A stretch of 64,000 nt of DNA, from positions 62,250 to 126,249 of the forward strand of contig DAHUYW010000002.1 of NCBI GenBank assembly GCA_027306915.1, given 5' to 3'. This stretch comes from Spirochaetales bacterium (GTDB taxonomy: Bacteria > Spirochaetota > Spirochaetia > DAHUYW01). The notes beneath the pieces were generated by a model. It did no database searches and was not told the DNA's origin. It worked only from the letters and a program-made list of their open reading frames with translations. Numbering within the stretch: the first letter of the stretch is position 1; every line of letters starts with the position of its first letter. The translations under genes were made by a program, and so were the position numbers. Shown here one piece after another: positions 8,001 through 16,242 of the stretch.

Positions 8001-8752
8001 GGGTCCGCTCCGCCCTGGCGCCTTGCCCCAGGGGCAACCTCCGAGGCGGGGCTATCGGCGACGATGAGCCCGTCGCGAAAGGTAATCACCCTATTCGACC
8101 ACGAGGCGATGTCGAGGGCGTGGGTCACCACAACCACGGTGATGCCCTGTTCGCGGTTGAGCCGCTGGAAGAGGGACATGATCTCGGCGCTGCTTGCACT
8201 ATCCAAATTCCCGGTCGGCTCGTCGGCCATGATCAAGGGGGCTCCGTTTGCAAGCGCGCGGGCGATGGCCACCCGCTGCTGTTGCCCGCCGGAGAGCTCG
8301 CTCGGCCGGTGGGATGCCCGCGGGCCGAGGCCGACCTGGTCGAGCAGCTCTCGCGCCCGACGCTCGCGCGCATCGCGGACAACCCCGCCGTAGAGCATGG
8401 GAAGCTCGACGTTTTCGAGGGCGCTCGTGCGGGGCAGGAGATTGAAGCTCTGGAAGACGAATCCGATCTGGCGATTGCGCAGGCCCGCGAGGGCATCCGG
8501 CTGCAGCTGCGAAACCTCGACCCCGCCAAGACGATAGAGCCCTGAGGTGGGATGATCGAGACAGCCGAGAAGATGCATGAAGGTTGATTTGCCCGAGCCT
8601 GAAGGCCCCATGATCGCCACAAACTCGCCGGAGCAAACCGTGAGGCTGACGCCGGCAAGGGCATGGACCGCCGTCGATCCCTCGCCGTAGATCTTGGTGA
8701 GACCGACGACTTCGATGAGCGGTGCTCCCTCCCTCTCGGCGAGCCCGTTCAC
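7997..8752 (-). CDS. MacB-type ABC transporter ATPase
   Basis: A 251-residue nucleotide-binding subunit. The Walker A motif GPSGSGKST, Q-loop (FVFQSFNLLPR), signature LSGGQQQRVAIARAL, Walker B (LIMADEPTGNLD) and switch histidine (VVVTHA) are all intact. The YGEGSTAVHALAGVSL start and the EPTGNLDS run are typical of the LolD/MacB group. ATGA overlaps with both neighbours (MacA upstream, permease downstream) imply translational coupling. It powers the cognate permease at the cytoplasmic face. Confidence 0.95.
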   Translation of the reverse strand: MNGLAEREGAPLIEVVGLTKIYGEGSTAVHALAGVSLTVCSGEFVAIMGPSGSGKSTFMHLLGCLDHPTSGLYRLGGVEVSQLQPDALAGLRNRQIGFVFQSFNLLPRTSALENVELPMLYGGVVRDARERRARELLDQVGLGPRASHRPSELSGGQQQRVAIARALANGAPLIMADEPTGNLDSASSAEIMSLFQRLNREQGITVVVVTHALDIASWSNRVITFRDGLIVADSPASEVAPGARRQGGADP

Positions 8753-10014
8753 TGCCGCCTCCCCTGACCGCGCGCTTGCGCGACTATCACCGGATCTCCC
8801 TCGTGAAGATCGCCGCTCGTTATTTCCACGTTCTGGCTGTCGGAGAGCCCGATGACCACGTGCACCGGCAACGGACGTCCATCCCGTAGGGTCCAGACCG
8901 TCACCTGAGAGCCCGGCGCGCTCGCCACGGTTGTGGAGGCAGGCGCCCTGCTGCCTCCGAAGAAGGCGCCCGGCGTAAGCCCTCCTCCGGCTGCTGCGGG
9001 TCGAGCCGCGATAGGCCGGTAGATCAGCGCCGCAGTCGGAATCGCAAGCACATGGGCGTGCGTTCCGACGTCGATTGTGACCTGGGCCGTCATCCCCGGC
9101 AGCAGTCGACCGGTGTCGTCGTGGACCGCGACAACCGCGTCGTAGGTCACGACGTTCTGCGTCACCGTCGGATCGACTCGGACCTGCTGGACCGTCCCGC
9201 TGAAGACGACATTTGGAAAGGCGGTCACCGTAATCCGCGCCGACTCGCCTGTGCGGACGCTCCCTACGTCTGCCTCATCAACCGAGGTGTCGATCTGCAT
9301 GTCCGTGAGGTTGGTAGCGATGGTAAAGAGGGTCGGAGTCTGGAAGGAGGCGGCCACCGTCTGGCCGACGCTCACGTTTCGAGCGAGGACAATCCCATCG
9401 ATGGGGCTGGTGATGACGGTACGTGAGAGATTGAACTGGGCCTGCTGCAGCTGAGCCTCGGCGACCGACACCTGGGCCTGGGCGACGAGGACCGCCGCTT
9501 TCGCCGCAATGTAGTCCTGCGTTGCAGCGACGGCGGCCGCGCTGTCGGTATCGAGCTGGCTCTGCGCAATGTAGCCCTGCTTGATAAGCTCCTCGTCCCG
9601 CCGGACCGTGACCTGGGCGAGGTCTGCCTGGGCTTTCATCTTGTCGACGTTCACCTCGGCGCTGTGGAGGCTTGCCTGGGTCTGCTTCAGCCCGGCTGCC
9701 GCCGAGTTGACGGCCGCCTGGAAGGTGGTGGGATCGATCGTCGCAAGGACCTCCCCTTTGGTGACGCGCGAGTTGTAGTCGACGTTGAGGACCTCGATGG
9801 TGCCCGACACCTCGCTGCCGACCTGTACCTCGTTGACCGGATTCACGGTTCCCGTCTCGCTTACGGTTGCGGTCACGCTGGCGTAGCCGACGGGCCTCGT
9901 GATGTAGTGAACGGCGTCGGCGCTTCGGGCAATGAGCCGGAACCCTATGTAGGCGATGAGCGCAGCTACGACGACTCCTGCGAAAATGACCAGCACCCTC
10001 GGTGCGGTCTTCAT
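8749..10014 (-). CDS. MacA-like periplasmic adaptor (HlyD/RND membrane fusion family)
   Basis: A 421-residue membrane-fusion protein. An N-terminal anchor helix (RVLVIFAGVVVAALIAYIGF) precedes a biotinyl-lipoyl half (VGSEVSGTIEVLNVDYNSRV), a long helical hairpin (about 100-190, heptad-like, with many Gln and Ala), the second lipoyl half (TSPIDGIVLARNVSVGQTV) and beta-barrel and membrane-proximal domains. It bridges the MacB-like pump and TolC. The start is ATG 10014, with GGAGG about 10 nt before it; a GTG at 10023 sits directly on that site and is less likely. It begins 14 nt after tolC. Confidence 0.93.
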   Translation of the reverse strand: MKTAPRVLVIFAGVVVAALIAYIGFRLIARSADAVHYITRPVGYASVTATVSETGTVNPVNEVQVGSEVSGTIEVLNVDYNSRVTKGEVLATIDPTTFQAAVNSAAAGLKQTQASLHSAEVNVDKMKAQADLAQVTVRRDEELIKQGYIAQSQLDTDSAAAVAATQDYIAAKAAVLVAQAQVSVAEAQLQQAQFNLSRTVITSPIDGIVLARNVSVGQTVAASFQTPTLFTIATNLTDMQIDTSVDEADVGSVRTGESARITVTAFPNVVFSGTVQQVRVDPTVTQNVVTYDAVVAVHDDTGRLLPGMTAQVTIDVGTHAHVLAIPTAALIYRPIAARPAAAGGGLTPGAFFGGSRAPASTTVASAPGSQVTVWTLRDGRPLPVHVVIGLSDSQNVEITSGDLHEGDPVIVAQARGQGRRQ

Positions 10015-10028
10015 GGAGGTCACTCCTC

Positions 10029-11513
10029 CTACAGCCCCAATGCAATGTTCAGGTTAAGAATCGCGAGGCTGTACGCGTTCTTTGCCTGCTCGAGAGAGGA
10101 CTCGGCGCTCATGAGAGCGGAAGAAGCCTGGAGGACGTCGAGGTTCGTGGCGAGTCCGGCGGCGAACTTGGCTTTTTCGAGATCGTACTGTCCTTGAGCG
10201 GCGGAAACGCTCTGCTGCGAGAGGCTGAGGCTGTCCTTGTCCTGCGCTACGGCGAAGAGGGCGCTCTGGACCGCAATCGTGATGGTCTGCTGCTCCTGCG
10301 CCTGCTGCACCGCAAGGGATTCGAGCTGAGCCTGCGCCTGCTTCACCTGTGCGCTCAAGAGCCCGTTTTGGAAGACCGGAAGGGAGACCGAGACCCCCGC
10401 AGTGTAGGTGCCCGAATTGAAGTTGGCGGTCCAGTCCTGATTCAGCGAAAGGCTCCCGGTTGCGGCCACCACCGGGTAGTATGCGCTCTTGCTCAAGGAG
10501 AGCGCGACATTGCCCGAGGCTATGCTGAGGGCAAGCTCCTTGAGCTCCGGGCGATTTTCGAATGCCATCTTCAGGGCCTGGGTGGGATCGAGCGTGGGAA
10601 TGGGCGGGGCGGGGGTCTCGGCGACCACATAGTCCTTGTCGAGCGGCCAGCCTATCGCGAGCGAGAGGTTCTTGCGGTCGACGACGACCTGATTCTGAGC
10701 CGCCTGCAGGTTGAGCTGCGCCTGGCGGAGCGCAATCTGCGCCTGAAGCACATCAAGCTGCGTCGCCTGATCCGCTTTCAGAAAGGCCTCGGTGCGGGCA
10801 AGGTCCTCCTTCGCCTGGTTGACATTCGCCTCCTGCACCAGGACGGCATGCTGATCGCCGAGGAGGGTGTAGTAGGCCTGCTTCACCTGGAAGGCGATGT
10901 TCAAGGCCTGGGAATCGTAGGTAATCTGAGCCGCGCGATAGGCGTACTCCGCCTCCTGAAGCGTCGCCGCCCCGCGCCCGCCCGGATAGCCGTCGAAGAG
11001 CGTCTGGCTTCCGGAGAGCTTGAAGGCGCTCACCTGATCGTGATAGCTCCCCTCCTCCAGGAGATGTTGGGCGGAAAGGCTCACGCTGGTCGAAGGACCG
11101 GTGAGCGAGACCCCCGCCTGGAAGTTCTCGCCGATGGGGCTGACGGTCCCCGCCGCCACCGCGGCTTGGGCTGCGGCGCTCGATCCCGCCTGGGAGGAGC
11201 TTGCGGCCGTCGTGCCCGGGAGATTGTCCTCGTGATAGTAGGCACCCGTCGCGCTCACGGAGAGCCCTGCCTTTGCCTGAGCCTGATTCAGCTGTGCCTC
11301 GGCGCCGCCGAGGGTATAGCGGGCTATCTTGAGGCTCGGCCCGTTCTCCTCGGCGGCCTTGAGAGCCTGCTCGAGGGTGACGGTGGGAACCGCTGCCGAA
11401 GCGGCTGGTCCCGCCTGGGACGAAGGCGCCGTGTCGGAATTCTGGGAGAAGGTGGGCATGGCGGCGAGGCACAGAGCTATCACCGCGACACCCACGAACG
11501 ACGTCCTTTTCAT
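10029..11513 (-). CDS. TolC-like outer membrane efflux protein
   Basis: A 494-residue OEP family protein. The signal peptide MKRTSFVGVAVIALCLAAMP is followed by two repeated OEP modules rich in Ala/Gln helices (LEQALKAAEENGPSLKIARY; LNQAQAKAGLSVSATGAYY; later PALKMAFENRPELKELAL-like). It forms the trimeric exit duct across the outer membrane. The ATG at 11513 is supported by AGGAG 5 nt upstream and the signal peptide. The gene is 37 nt after the RseB-like gene and 14 nt before macA, giving a complete tripartite pump in one operon. Confidence 0.92.
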   Translation of the reverse strand: MKRTSFVGVAVIALCLAAMPTFSQNSDTAPSSQAGPAASAAVPTVTLEQALKAAEENGPSLKIARYTLGGAEAQLNQAQAKAGLSVSATGAYYHEDNLPGTTAASSSQAGSSAAAQAAVAAGTVSPIGENFQAGVSLTGPSTSVSLSAQHLLEEGSYHDQVSAFKLSGSQTLFDGYPGGRGAATLQEAEYAYRAAQITYDSQALNIAFQVKQAYYTLLGDQHAVLVQEANVNQAKEDLARTEAFLKADQATQLDVLQAQIALRQAQLNLQAAQNQVVVDRKNLSLAIGWPLDKDYVVAETPAPPIPTLDPTQALKMAFENRPELKELALSIASGNVALSLSKSAYYPVVAATGSLSLNQDWTANFNSGTYTAGVSVSLPVFQNGLLSAQVKQAQAQLESLAVQQAQEQQTITIAVQSALFAVAQDKDSLSLSQQSVSAAQGQYDLEKAKFAAGLATNLDVLQASSALMSAESSLEQAKNAYSLAILNLNIALGL

Positions 11514-11550
11514 TGCACTCCTTTTTTGTGCGGTACAGGCGCCGGGCGCT

Positions 11551-12633
11551 CTATCGAGCGACCTCCTCGAGCGAGGAGGCCATCTTCGCAAGGTCGTCTT
11601 CTATGATGTCGGACACCAGCACGTAGCGGGTGCCATCTTTCTCCCCCACGACAACCGCGAAGCCCCGTTCGTGGACCTTCCGGCCAACCGGATGGCCCAG
11701 GAAGAAGTGACGAATCTGGTCCGGCCAGAGGGGCTCTGGCGCCTCAAGAAAGAGCGATATCGACGAAAGCCCGTCGCTGTAGAGGAGGTGCACCGCATCC
11801 CGGTCACGCCCGTGAGGAACGCGCACCTCATCCACCTCGTCAAGGACGAATCCGCGAGGCAGATATTGCGGCGACAGCAGGTGAAAGCCTACCTTTGCCG
11901 CCAAGCTGCGAATCCGATCGAGCTCGGCGGAGCGCAGGATCCCGAGCCAGCCTTCCGACTCCGAGCCGTCCATCGCACTCTCGAGCCGCTGCGGCAGCGA
12001 GTCCGGCGTCGGGGGGCTATAATCTGCGGGCAGCGACCACACTTCAGGAGTCTGGGAGATCGAATCGAAATGGACCTCGAGCGAGTCGGCATCGTACGGA
12101 CGGTCGGCCGTCACCTTGAGAACAATTCCGGTCGCCCTATCGACCCAAATGCCTTTCTGTGCCCGCCCGGGATACCTCGGCGTTATGTCGATCCGATAGG
12201 TCGCGCGGCCCGCAACCGCTTCCCCGTCGCTCGCACTGAGCAAGTAGTTCGCGACGAGCAGGGAAAGATCCTCAGACACCCGCTTGCGAGCGTCGGGGGA
12301 GAGGACCCGAAATCCACCGGGTCCCCCGAGGTTTCCGCGGAAGGCGTCGTCGCCTCTGCGCGCTGCTCTGCCGGCAAGGGCCCTTGGAGAAAGGACGGTC
12401 ACCTGGTCCCGCGTGCCGGGGGTGTGCGCAACCTGAACGACGACAGTACCGATCCTGCCCGAATGGTTCATCACGGCGGTGAAGGTGCCCGAATACGCCA
12501 CCGCGGCGGGCGCCCTCGTGACCTTGACGAGGAGGCGATAGATCTGCTCCTGACTCAACGGCGCGGCAAATGAGCTTGCACCCACGAGCGAGAAGGCGCC
12601 GAGCCCCCATAGCAAGGCGGCGAACCCTTTCAT
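11551..12633 (-). CDS. RseB/MucB-like sigma-factor regulatory protein
   Basis: A 360-residue exported protein with a signal peptide (MKGFAALLWGLGAFSLVGAS, cut near SSFA). The N-terminal half resembles the LolA-like lipoprotein-sensing fold of MucB/RseB (SGTFTAVMNHSGRIGTVVVQ; GIWVDRATGIVLKV). The C-terminal domain has the family pattern LPRGFVLDEVDEVRV...VHLLYSDGLSSISLFLE. In E. coli, RseB binds periplasmic RseA and lowers sigma-E release until it senses lipid or envelope stress. The gene begins 2 nt after the anti-sigma stop, in the same order as rpoE-rseA-rseB. Assignment rests on order plus fold-level patterns. Confidence 0.8.
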   Translation of the reverse strand: MKGFAALLWGLGAFSLVGASSFAAPLSQEQIYRLLVKVTRAPAAVAYSGTFTAVMNHSGRIGTVVVQVAHTPGTRDQVTVLSPRALAGRAARRGDDAFRGNLGGPGGFRVLSPDARKRVSEDLSLLVANYLLSASDGEAVAGRATYRIDITPRYPGRAQKGIWVDRATGIVLKVTADRPYDADSLEVHFDSISQTPEVWSLPADYSPPTPDSLPQRLESAMDGSESEGWLGILRSAELDRIRSLAAKVGFHLLSPQYLPRGFVLDEVDEVRVPHGRDRDAVHLLYSDGLSSISLFLEAPEPLWPDQIRHFFLGHPVGRKVHERGFAVVVGEKDGTRYVLVSDIIEDDLAKMASSLEEVAR

Positions 12634-12635
12634 CT

Positions 12636-13130
12636 TCACTGTCCGTGGTAGCTTACCAGCATGTACTGGCTGCCCCACAGCTGATTCTCGAGCAGCACTC
12701 GCTGGTCGGTTTGACTTACATGGTAGTCGATGTAGGGGACGACCGAGCTCTGCGGCTGCTGCCCCGTCCCGAGGGTGAAGATGCCCATGGCCAGCACGAG
12801 TAATGCAAGTGCGGCAAACGCCCCGGCCAAAGCCGCTCGATTTCGATAGAAGAAGCCCGCCGAGATCCGGATGGGCCGCACCCTGGTGAATGTTGCGACC
12901 TTCGCGAGCACGCCGTCCCACAATTCGCTCCAGAATCGGTCCTCTTGAACCGGCACTGGAATGAGCTGAACCGCCTTGCGCACTGCAAAGAGAACCCTCA
13001 CCTCCTCCTTGCAATGGCGGCACTGGGCGAGGTGCTTGCGTATTGCCCTCTCGGCGCTCGCGGAGAGCTCCTCGTCGACGAATCTCTCAATGAAAGGTCG
13101 AATGAGCAAACAAGGTATTTTCATGATCAT
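12636..13130 (-). CDS. Zinc-finger anti-sigma factor, single-pass membrane protein
   Basis: A 164-residue protein. The N-terminal zinc-binding anti-sigma motif is HLAQCRHCKEEV (His-x3-Cys-x2-Cys, residues about 33-40), with an earlier Cys7. A transmembrane helix lies about 98-118 (AALAGAFAALALLVLAMGIF), followed by a short periplasmic tail ending LLENQLWGSQYMLVSYHGQ. It should bind the adjacent ECF sigma factor at the membrane and release it on periplasmic signals. ATGA overlap with the sigma gene fixes the start at 13130. It is followed 2 nt later by the RseB-like gene. Confidence 0.88.
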   Translation of the reverse strand: MIMKIPCLLIRPFIERFVDEELSASAERAIRKHLAQCRHCKEEVRVLFAVRKAVQLIPVPVQEDRFWSELWDGVLAKVATFTRVRPIRISAGFFYRNRAALAGAFAALALLVLAMGIFTLGTGQQPQSSVVPYIDYHVSQTDQRVLLENQLWGSQYMLVSYHGQ

Positions 13131-13675
13131 TCCGCCACCAGGTCTTTGAGAATCCGCTTCAAGTGCCCCCGTGCGCGATGAATGCGCGAGCGAACGGTCC
13201 CTATCGAACAGCTCAGGGCTTGGGCGATCTCCGCGTAGGACGCCCCTTCGATTTCACGGAGCACCATACAGCTCCTCTGCTGTGGGTCGAGCAGCTCGAA
13301 GGCTGCACGCACCTTTTCCACTTGATCCTGCTTGAACAGGGCAGTATCCGTCTCTTCGGGCACGGTTGCTTCGAATGCAACAGACTTCATGCGTCTCCGT
13401 TTCCGCAAACTGTCGATCGCGACGTTTACGGTCACTCGTGTGATCCAGGTCGAGAATGATGACTGGAATCGAAAAGCCCCGATCCCCTTCAACACCCTCA
13501 CGAACACGTCCTGCGTCACATCGAGCGCATCGTCGTGGTTGAGAACCACGCGACTCGCGATCCGGTAGACCTTCTCGCGGTAGCGGCGGTAGAGCTCTTG
13601 AACAGCAGAGTCGTCGTTGCCCTGGCACCGTCGTACCAGCTCGGCATCAGTTAGATCTACCAGCATCTCAACCAT
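13127..13675 (-). CDS. RNA polymerase ECF sigma factor (sigma-E/RpoE-like)
   Basis: A 182-residue two-domain sigma factor. Region 2 (about 24-92) has the core-binding and -10 contact pattern ALDVTQDVFVRVLKGI...FSTWITRVTVNVAIDSLRK. Region 4 (about 125-175) carries the helix-turn-helix GASYAEIAQALSCSIGTVRS. It overlaps the anti-sigma gene by 4 nt. A sigma-E-like promoter (13685-13714) directs transcription to just before the ATG, implying autoregulation of the entire envelope-stress/efflux operon. The start may be ATG 13675 or an in-frame ATG at 13666; neither has a strong ribosome site. Confidence 0.93.
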   Translation of the reverse strand: MVEMLVDLTDAELVRRCQGNDDSAVQELYRRYREKVYRIASRVVLNHDDALDVTQDVFVRVLKGIGAFRFQSSFSTWITRVTVNVAIDSLRKRRRMKSVAFEATVPEETDTALFKQDQVEKVRAAFELLDPQQRSCMVLREIEGASYAEIAQALSCSIGTVRSRIHRARGHLKRILKDLVAE

Positions 13676-13684
13676 TCTTTAAGG

Positions 13685-13714
13685 ATTTGACGCACTGTTG
13701 AAAAGGAAAGTTCC
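13685..13714 (-). promoter_or_regulatory. Sigma-E-like (ECF) autoregulatory promoter
   Basis: On the minus strand, GGAACTT (13708-13714) and GTCAAAT (13685-13691) are separated by the expected ECF spacing (17 nt from GGAACTT to TCAAA). GGAACTT is the classic sigma-E -35. The start site would be only about 5 nt before the first sigma ATG. Confidence 0.62.
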
Positions 13715-13776
13715 CGCGGGACCGAAAGGGGAGCGCACGGCGTCGCAGGCATCACCGCCTGTGTCTGAGAGCGACC

Positions 13777-13805
13777 AAAAAAAACTCCGCCCACGGCGGG
13801 CGGAG
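13777..13805 (-). terminator. Intrinsic terminator after zinc-ribbon gene
   Basis: On the minus strand, the stem CTCCGCCC/GGGCGGAG (13785-13792, 13798-13805) with a 5-nt loop is followed by eight T residues (13777-13784). It separates this gene from the sigma operon downstream. Confidence 0.9.
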
Positions 13806-13831
13806 CTCATTGGTCCGTCCAATCGGCGCCG

Positions 13832-14047
13832 CTATCTCGTGAGTCGCCCCAGCGTGGATAGCAGCTCGTGCTTGTATCCCGCGAGGGTGTAGTGCGGCCG
13901 CCCCGGATCGAGCGTGTCCTCCACCGTGAGAAGCAGCTCCTTGTAACAGCCCTTGCACAGATCCCGGTTGACCAGCGTGAAGTAGGTTTCTCCGCGAAGA
14001 GCGTTCGGGACAACCCGTTTGCAAGAATCGCACACAATGCTTACCAT
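13832..14047 (-). CDS. Small zinc-ribbon protein, 71 aa
   Basis: A 71-residue protein with two CxxC pairs (CDSCKR near residue 6 and CKGCYKE near 31), the spacing of a zinc ribbon. The middle reads VPNALRGETYFTLVNRDLCKGC. The remainder is probably helical. There is no signal peptide. GGAGA lies 8 nt before ATG 14047, and an intrinsic terminator follows, so it is a monocistronic unit. The function is unknown; nucleic-acid or protein binding is possible for such ribbons, but nothing here shows it. Confidence 0.75.
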   Translation of the reverse strand: MVSIVCDSCKRVVPNALRGETYFTLVNRDLCKGCYKELLLTVEDTLDPGRPHYTLAGYKHELLSTLGRLTR

Positions 14048-14179
14048 ATTCAGATCTCCCCTGCCTGTGAACCGAAGGGCCCACCTACCAGATGAAGTTA
14101 GGGCCATTCTATCGGATTTCACCTGGCATGTCGAGCGCTTTTCGGTATTGATGTATAGTTAGCGAGATGGGAGGTTGCA

Positions 14180-14818
14180 ATGGCAGCTACTCGATCCACA
14201 ACGGCCGCCCTCGTCATCGTGGACGTGCAAAACGACTTCTGCCCGGGTGGAAGCCTTGCGGTCGCCGGCGGCGACCTGGTGATCCCGATTATCAATCGAA
14301 TCGCCGGGTCCCTCCCCATCGTCGTGGCGACCCAGGATTGGCATCCCGCCGACCACGTGTCCTTCGCCTCCCGTCATCGCGGAAAGTCCCCCCTTGACAC
14401 CGTGGAGCTGGCGGGGGTGACCCAGGTGCTCTGGCCTGACCACTGCGTTCAGGGATCGAAGGGAGCCGAGCTCCACCCCGGGCTCGACCAGCGTCCGATC
14501 GATCTTCTCCTCCGCAAAGGCACCCATCGCGACGTCGACTCCTACTCGGCTTTCTTCGAGAATGACCGCACCACCGCAACCGGTCTTGCGTATTACCTGC
14601 GCGGGCTCGGCTGCGAAGAGCTTTTCCTTGCCGGGCTTGCCACTGACTACTGCGTGCTGTACTCGGCGCTCGATGCCGTCGGCCTTGGCTTTCGCACGAC
14701 GGTCGTATCCGACGCGGTCAAGGGTGTCGACCAGCCGCCCGGAAGCACCGAGGAGGCACTGCGGAGGATGACGGCCGCTGGGGTCGCCCTGTGCGAATCG
14801 CGGGAGATCCTCCGATGA
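14180..14818 (+). CDS. pncA: Nicotinamidase (pyrazinamidase)
   Basis: A 212-residue isochorismatase-fold enzyme converting nicotinamide to nicotinate and ammonia for NAD salvage. The catalytic triad is Asp15 (IVDVQNDF), Lys113 (LLLRKGTHRDVDSYSAF) and Cys158 (LATDYCVLYSA). The metal site is Asp53, His55 and His59 (TQDWHPADHVSF). GGGAGG precedes ATG 14180, and a TATAGT -10 lies at 14154. Its stop overlaps the start of pncB (ATGA), so the two consecutive salvage steps are translationally coupled. Confidence 0.95.
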   Translation: MAATRSTTAALVIVDVQNDFCPGGSLAVAGGDLVIPIINRIAGSLPIVVATQDWHPADHVSFASRHRGKSPLDTVELAGVTQVLWPDHCVQGSKGAELHPGLDQRPIDLLLRKGTHRDVDSYSAFFENDRTTATGLAYYLRGLGCEELFLAGLATDYCVLYSALDAVGLGFRTTVVSDAVKGVDQPPGSTEEALRRMTAAGVALCESREILR

Positions 14819-16242
14819 ACCCCGTCTCGGCCCTCCTCACCGACCTCTACGAGCTCACCATGATGCAGGGCTACCTCCTCACCGACCACAACTCGGAGGT
14901 CGTCTTCGACATGTTCTACCGGCGCCAGCCCTTTCGCGGCGGCTTCGCGGTTTTCGCGGGGCTCGCGGACCTCGTGAACGCCGTCACATCCCTCCGCTTT
15001 GGTCCCGAGGAGCTCTCCTACCTTGAAGGGCTGAAGATCTTTCGTCGGGAGTTCCTCGACTACCTTGCGAAGTTTCGCTTCACCGGCGACATCTACGCCA
15101 TGGATGAAGGCTCGATTGTCTTCCCCCACGAGCCGCTCGTCCGAGTCCACGCGAAGCTCATCGAGGCCCAACTCATCGAGAGCATGCTGCTCACGATAGT
15201 CAATTTCCAGACCCTCATTGCGACAAAGGCGGCGCGGGTCTACCTGGCCTCGCGGGGTGGAAGGGTGATTGAGTTCGGGCTCAGGCGGGCTCAAGGGCTG
15301 GATGGCGCCGTCTCGGCGACGCGCGCTGCCTTCATCGGGGGCGCGACCGCCACCTCAAATACCTATGCCGGAAAGCTCTTTGGGATACCGGTGAGCGGGA
15401 CTATGGCCCACTCCTGGATCATGGCCTTCGACTCCGAGCTCGAGGCCTTCAGCCGCTACGTCGATCTCTATCCAGACGCGGCCATCCTCCTTATCGATAC
15501 CTACGACACCCTTGGAAGCGGCATAGAGAACGCGATCCGGGTGGGGAAGGTCCTCAAAGAAAAGGGCAAGCACATTGGAGTACGCCTCGACTCCGGCGAC
15601 CTCGACTATCTGAGTAAGAAGGTGCGCCAGCGACTCGACGAGGCCGGGCTGTCCGACGCGACGATAACCGTTTCCAATGAGCTGAACGAGCAAATCATCC
15701 AGCAGCTCGTCTCCGACGGTGCGCCCATCAACGGCTGGGGTGTCGGTACCGAGCTGGTCACGGGAGGCTCGGAGTCGGCGCTCTCCGGGGTCTACAAGCT
15801 CGCGGCCAAGGAACGCGATGGAGTGATGGTGCCCACGATCAAGATATCGAACAACCCCGAAAAGACGACCACCCCCGGCATCAAGCAGGTCCTCCGTTTC
15901 CTGGATCGCGACGGAGCCCCCGTTGCCGACCTCCTCACGCTCGAGGGAGAAGAGATACCGGTCGGCCCGCCGGTGCGCTTCTACCATCCAGCGCTCGAAT
16001 ACACCTTCTTTACCGGCACCGCCTTCGACAAGTCGGTGCCCCTGCTCTCCCGTAAGCTGCGCGCCGGCAGGCTTGACTACAGCCCACTCCCCCTCGCGGA
16101 GATCCGGAATCGGACCATCGAGGGCTTGCGCAGCTTCGACGAGAGCTACAAGCGTCTGCTCAACCCTCACGTCTACAAGGTCTCCCTCTCGCGGAGCCTC
16201 AAGGAGCTGAAGTTCAACCTCATCAAGGGGAATTATGCCTAG
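14815..16242 (+). CDS. pncB: Nicotinate phosphoribosyltransferase
   Basis: A 475-residue NAPRTase that makes nicotinate mononucleotide from nicotinate and PRPP with ATP. Family marks are the N-terminal LLTDLYELTMMQGYL, RGAQGLDGA-like FGLRRAQGLDGAVSATRAAF, the catalytic-histidine loop (SGTMAHSWIMAF) and GVRLDSGDLDYLSKKVRQ. The start is ATG 14815, which overlaps the pncA stop; an in-frame ATG at 14791 is internal to pncA and lacks homology. It overlaps the next gene, neuB, by 8 nt. Confidence 0.95.
   Translation: MNPVSALLTDLYELTMMQGYLLTDHNSEVVFDMFYRRQPFRGGFAVFAGLADLVNAVTSLRFGPEELSYLEGLKIFRREFLDYLAKFRFTGDIYAMDEGSIVFPHEPLVRVHAKLIEAQLIESMLLTIVNFQTLIATKAARVYLASRGGRVIEFGLRRAQGLDGAVSATRAAFIGGATATSNTYAGKLFGIPVSGTMAHSWIMAFDSELEAFSRYVDLYPDAAILLIDTYDTLGSGIENAIRVGKVLKEKGKHIGVRLDSGDLDYLSKKVRQRLDEAGLSDATITVSNELNEQIIQQLVSDGAPINGWGVGTELVTGGSESALSGVYKLAAKERDGVMVPTIKISNNPEKTTTPGIKQVLRFLDRDGAPVADLLTLEGEEIPVGPPVRFYHPALEYTFFTGTAFDKSVPLLSRKLRAGRLDYSPLPLAEIRNRTIEGLRSFDESYKRLLNPHVYKVSLSRSLKELKFNLIKGNYA

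Noticed and set aside
10002..11606. 534-codon plus-strand frame opposite tolC
   Set aside because: It is antisense of tolC; Leu/Arg/Glu low-complexity translation with no motifs.
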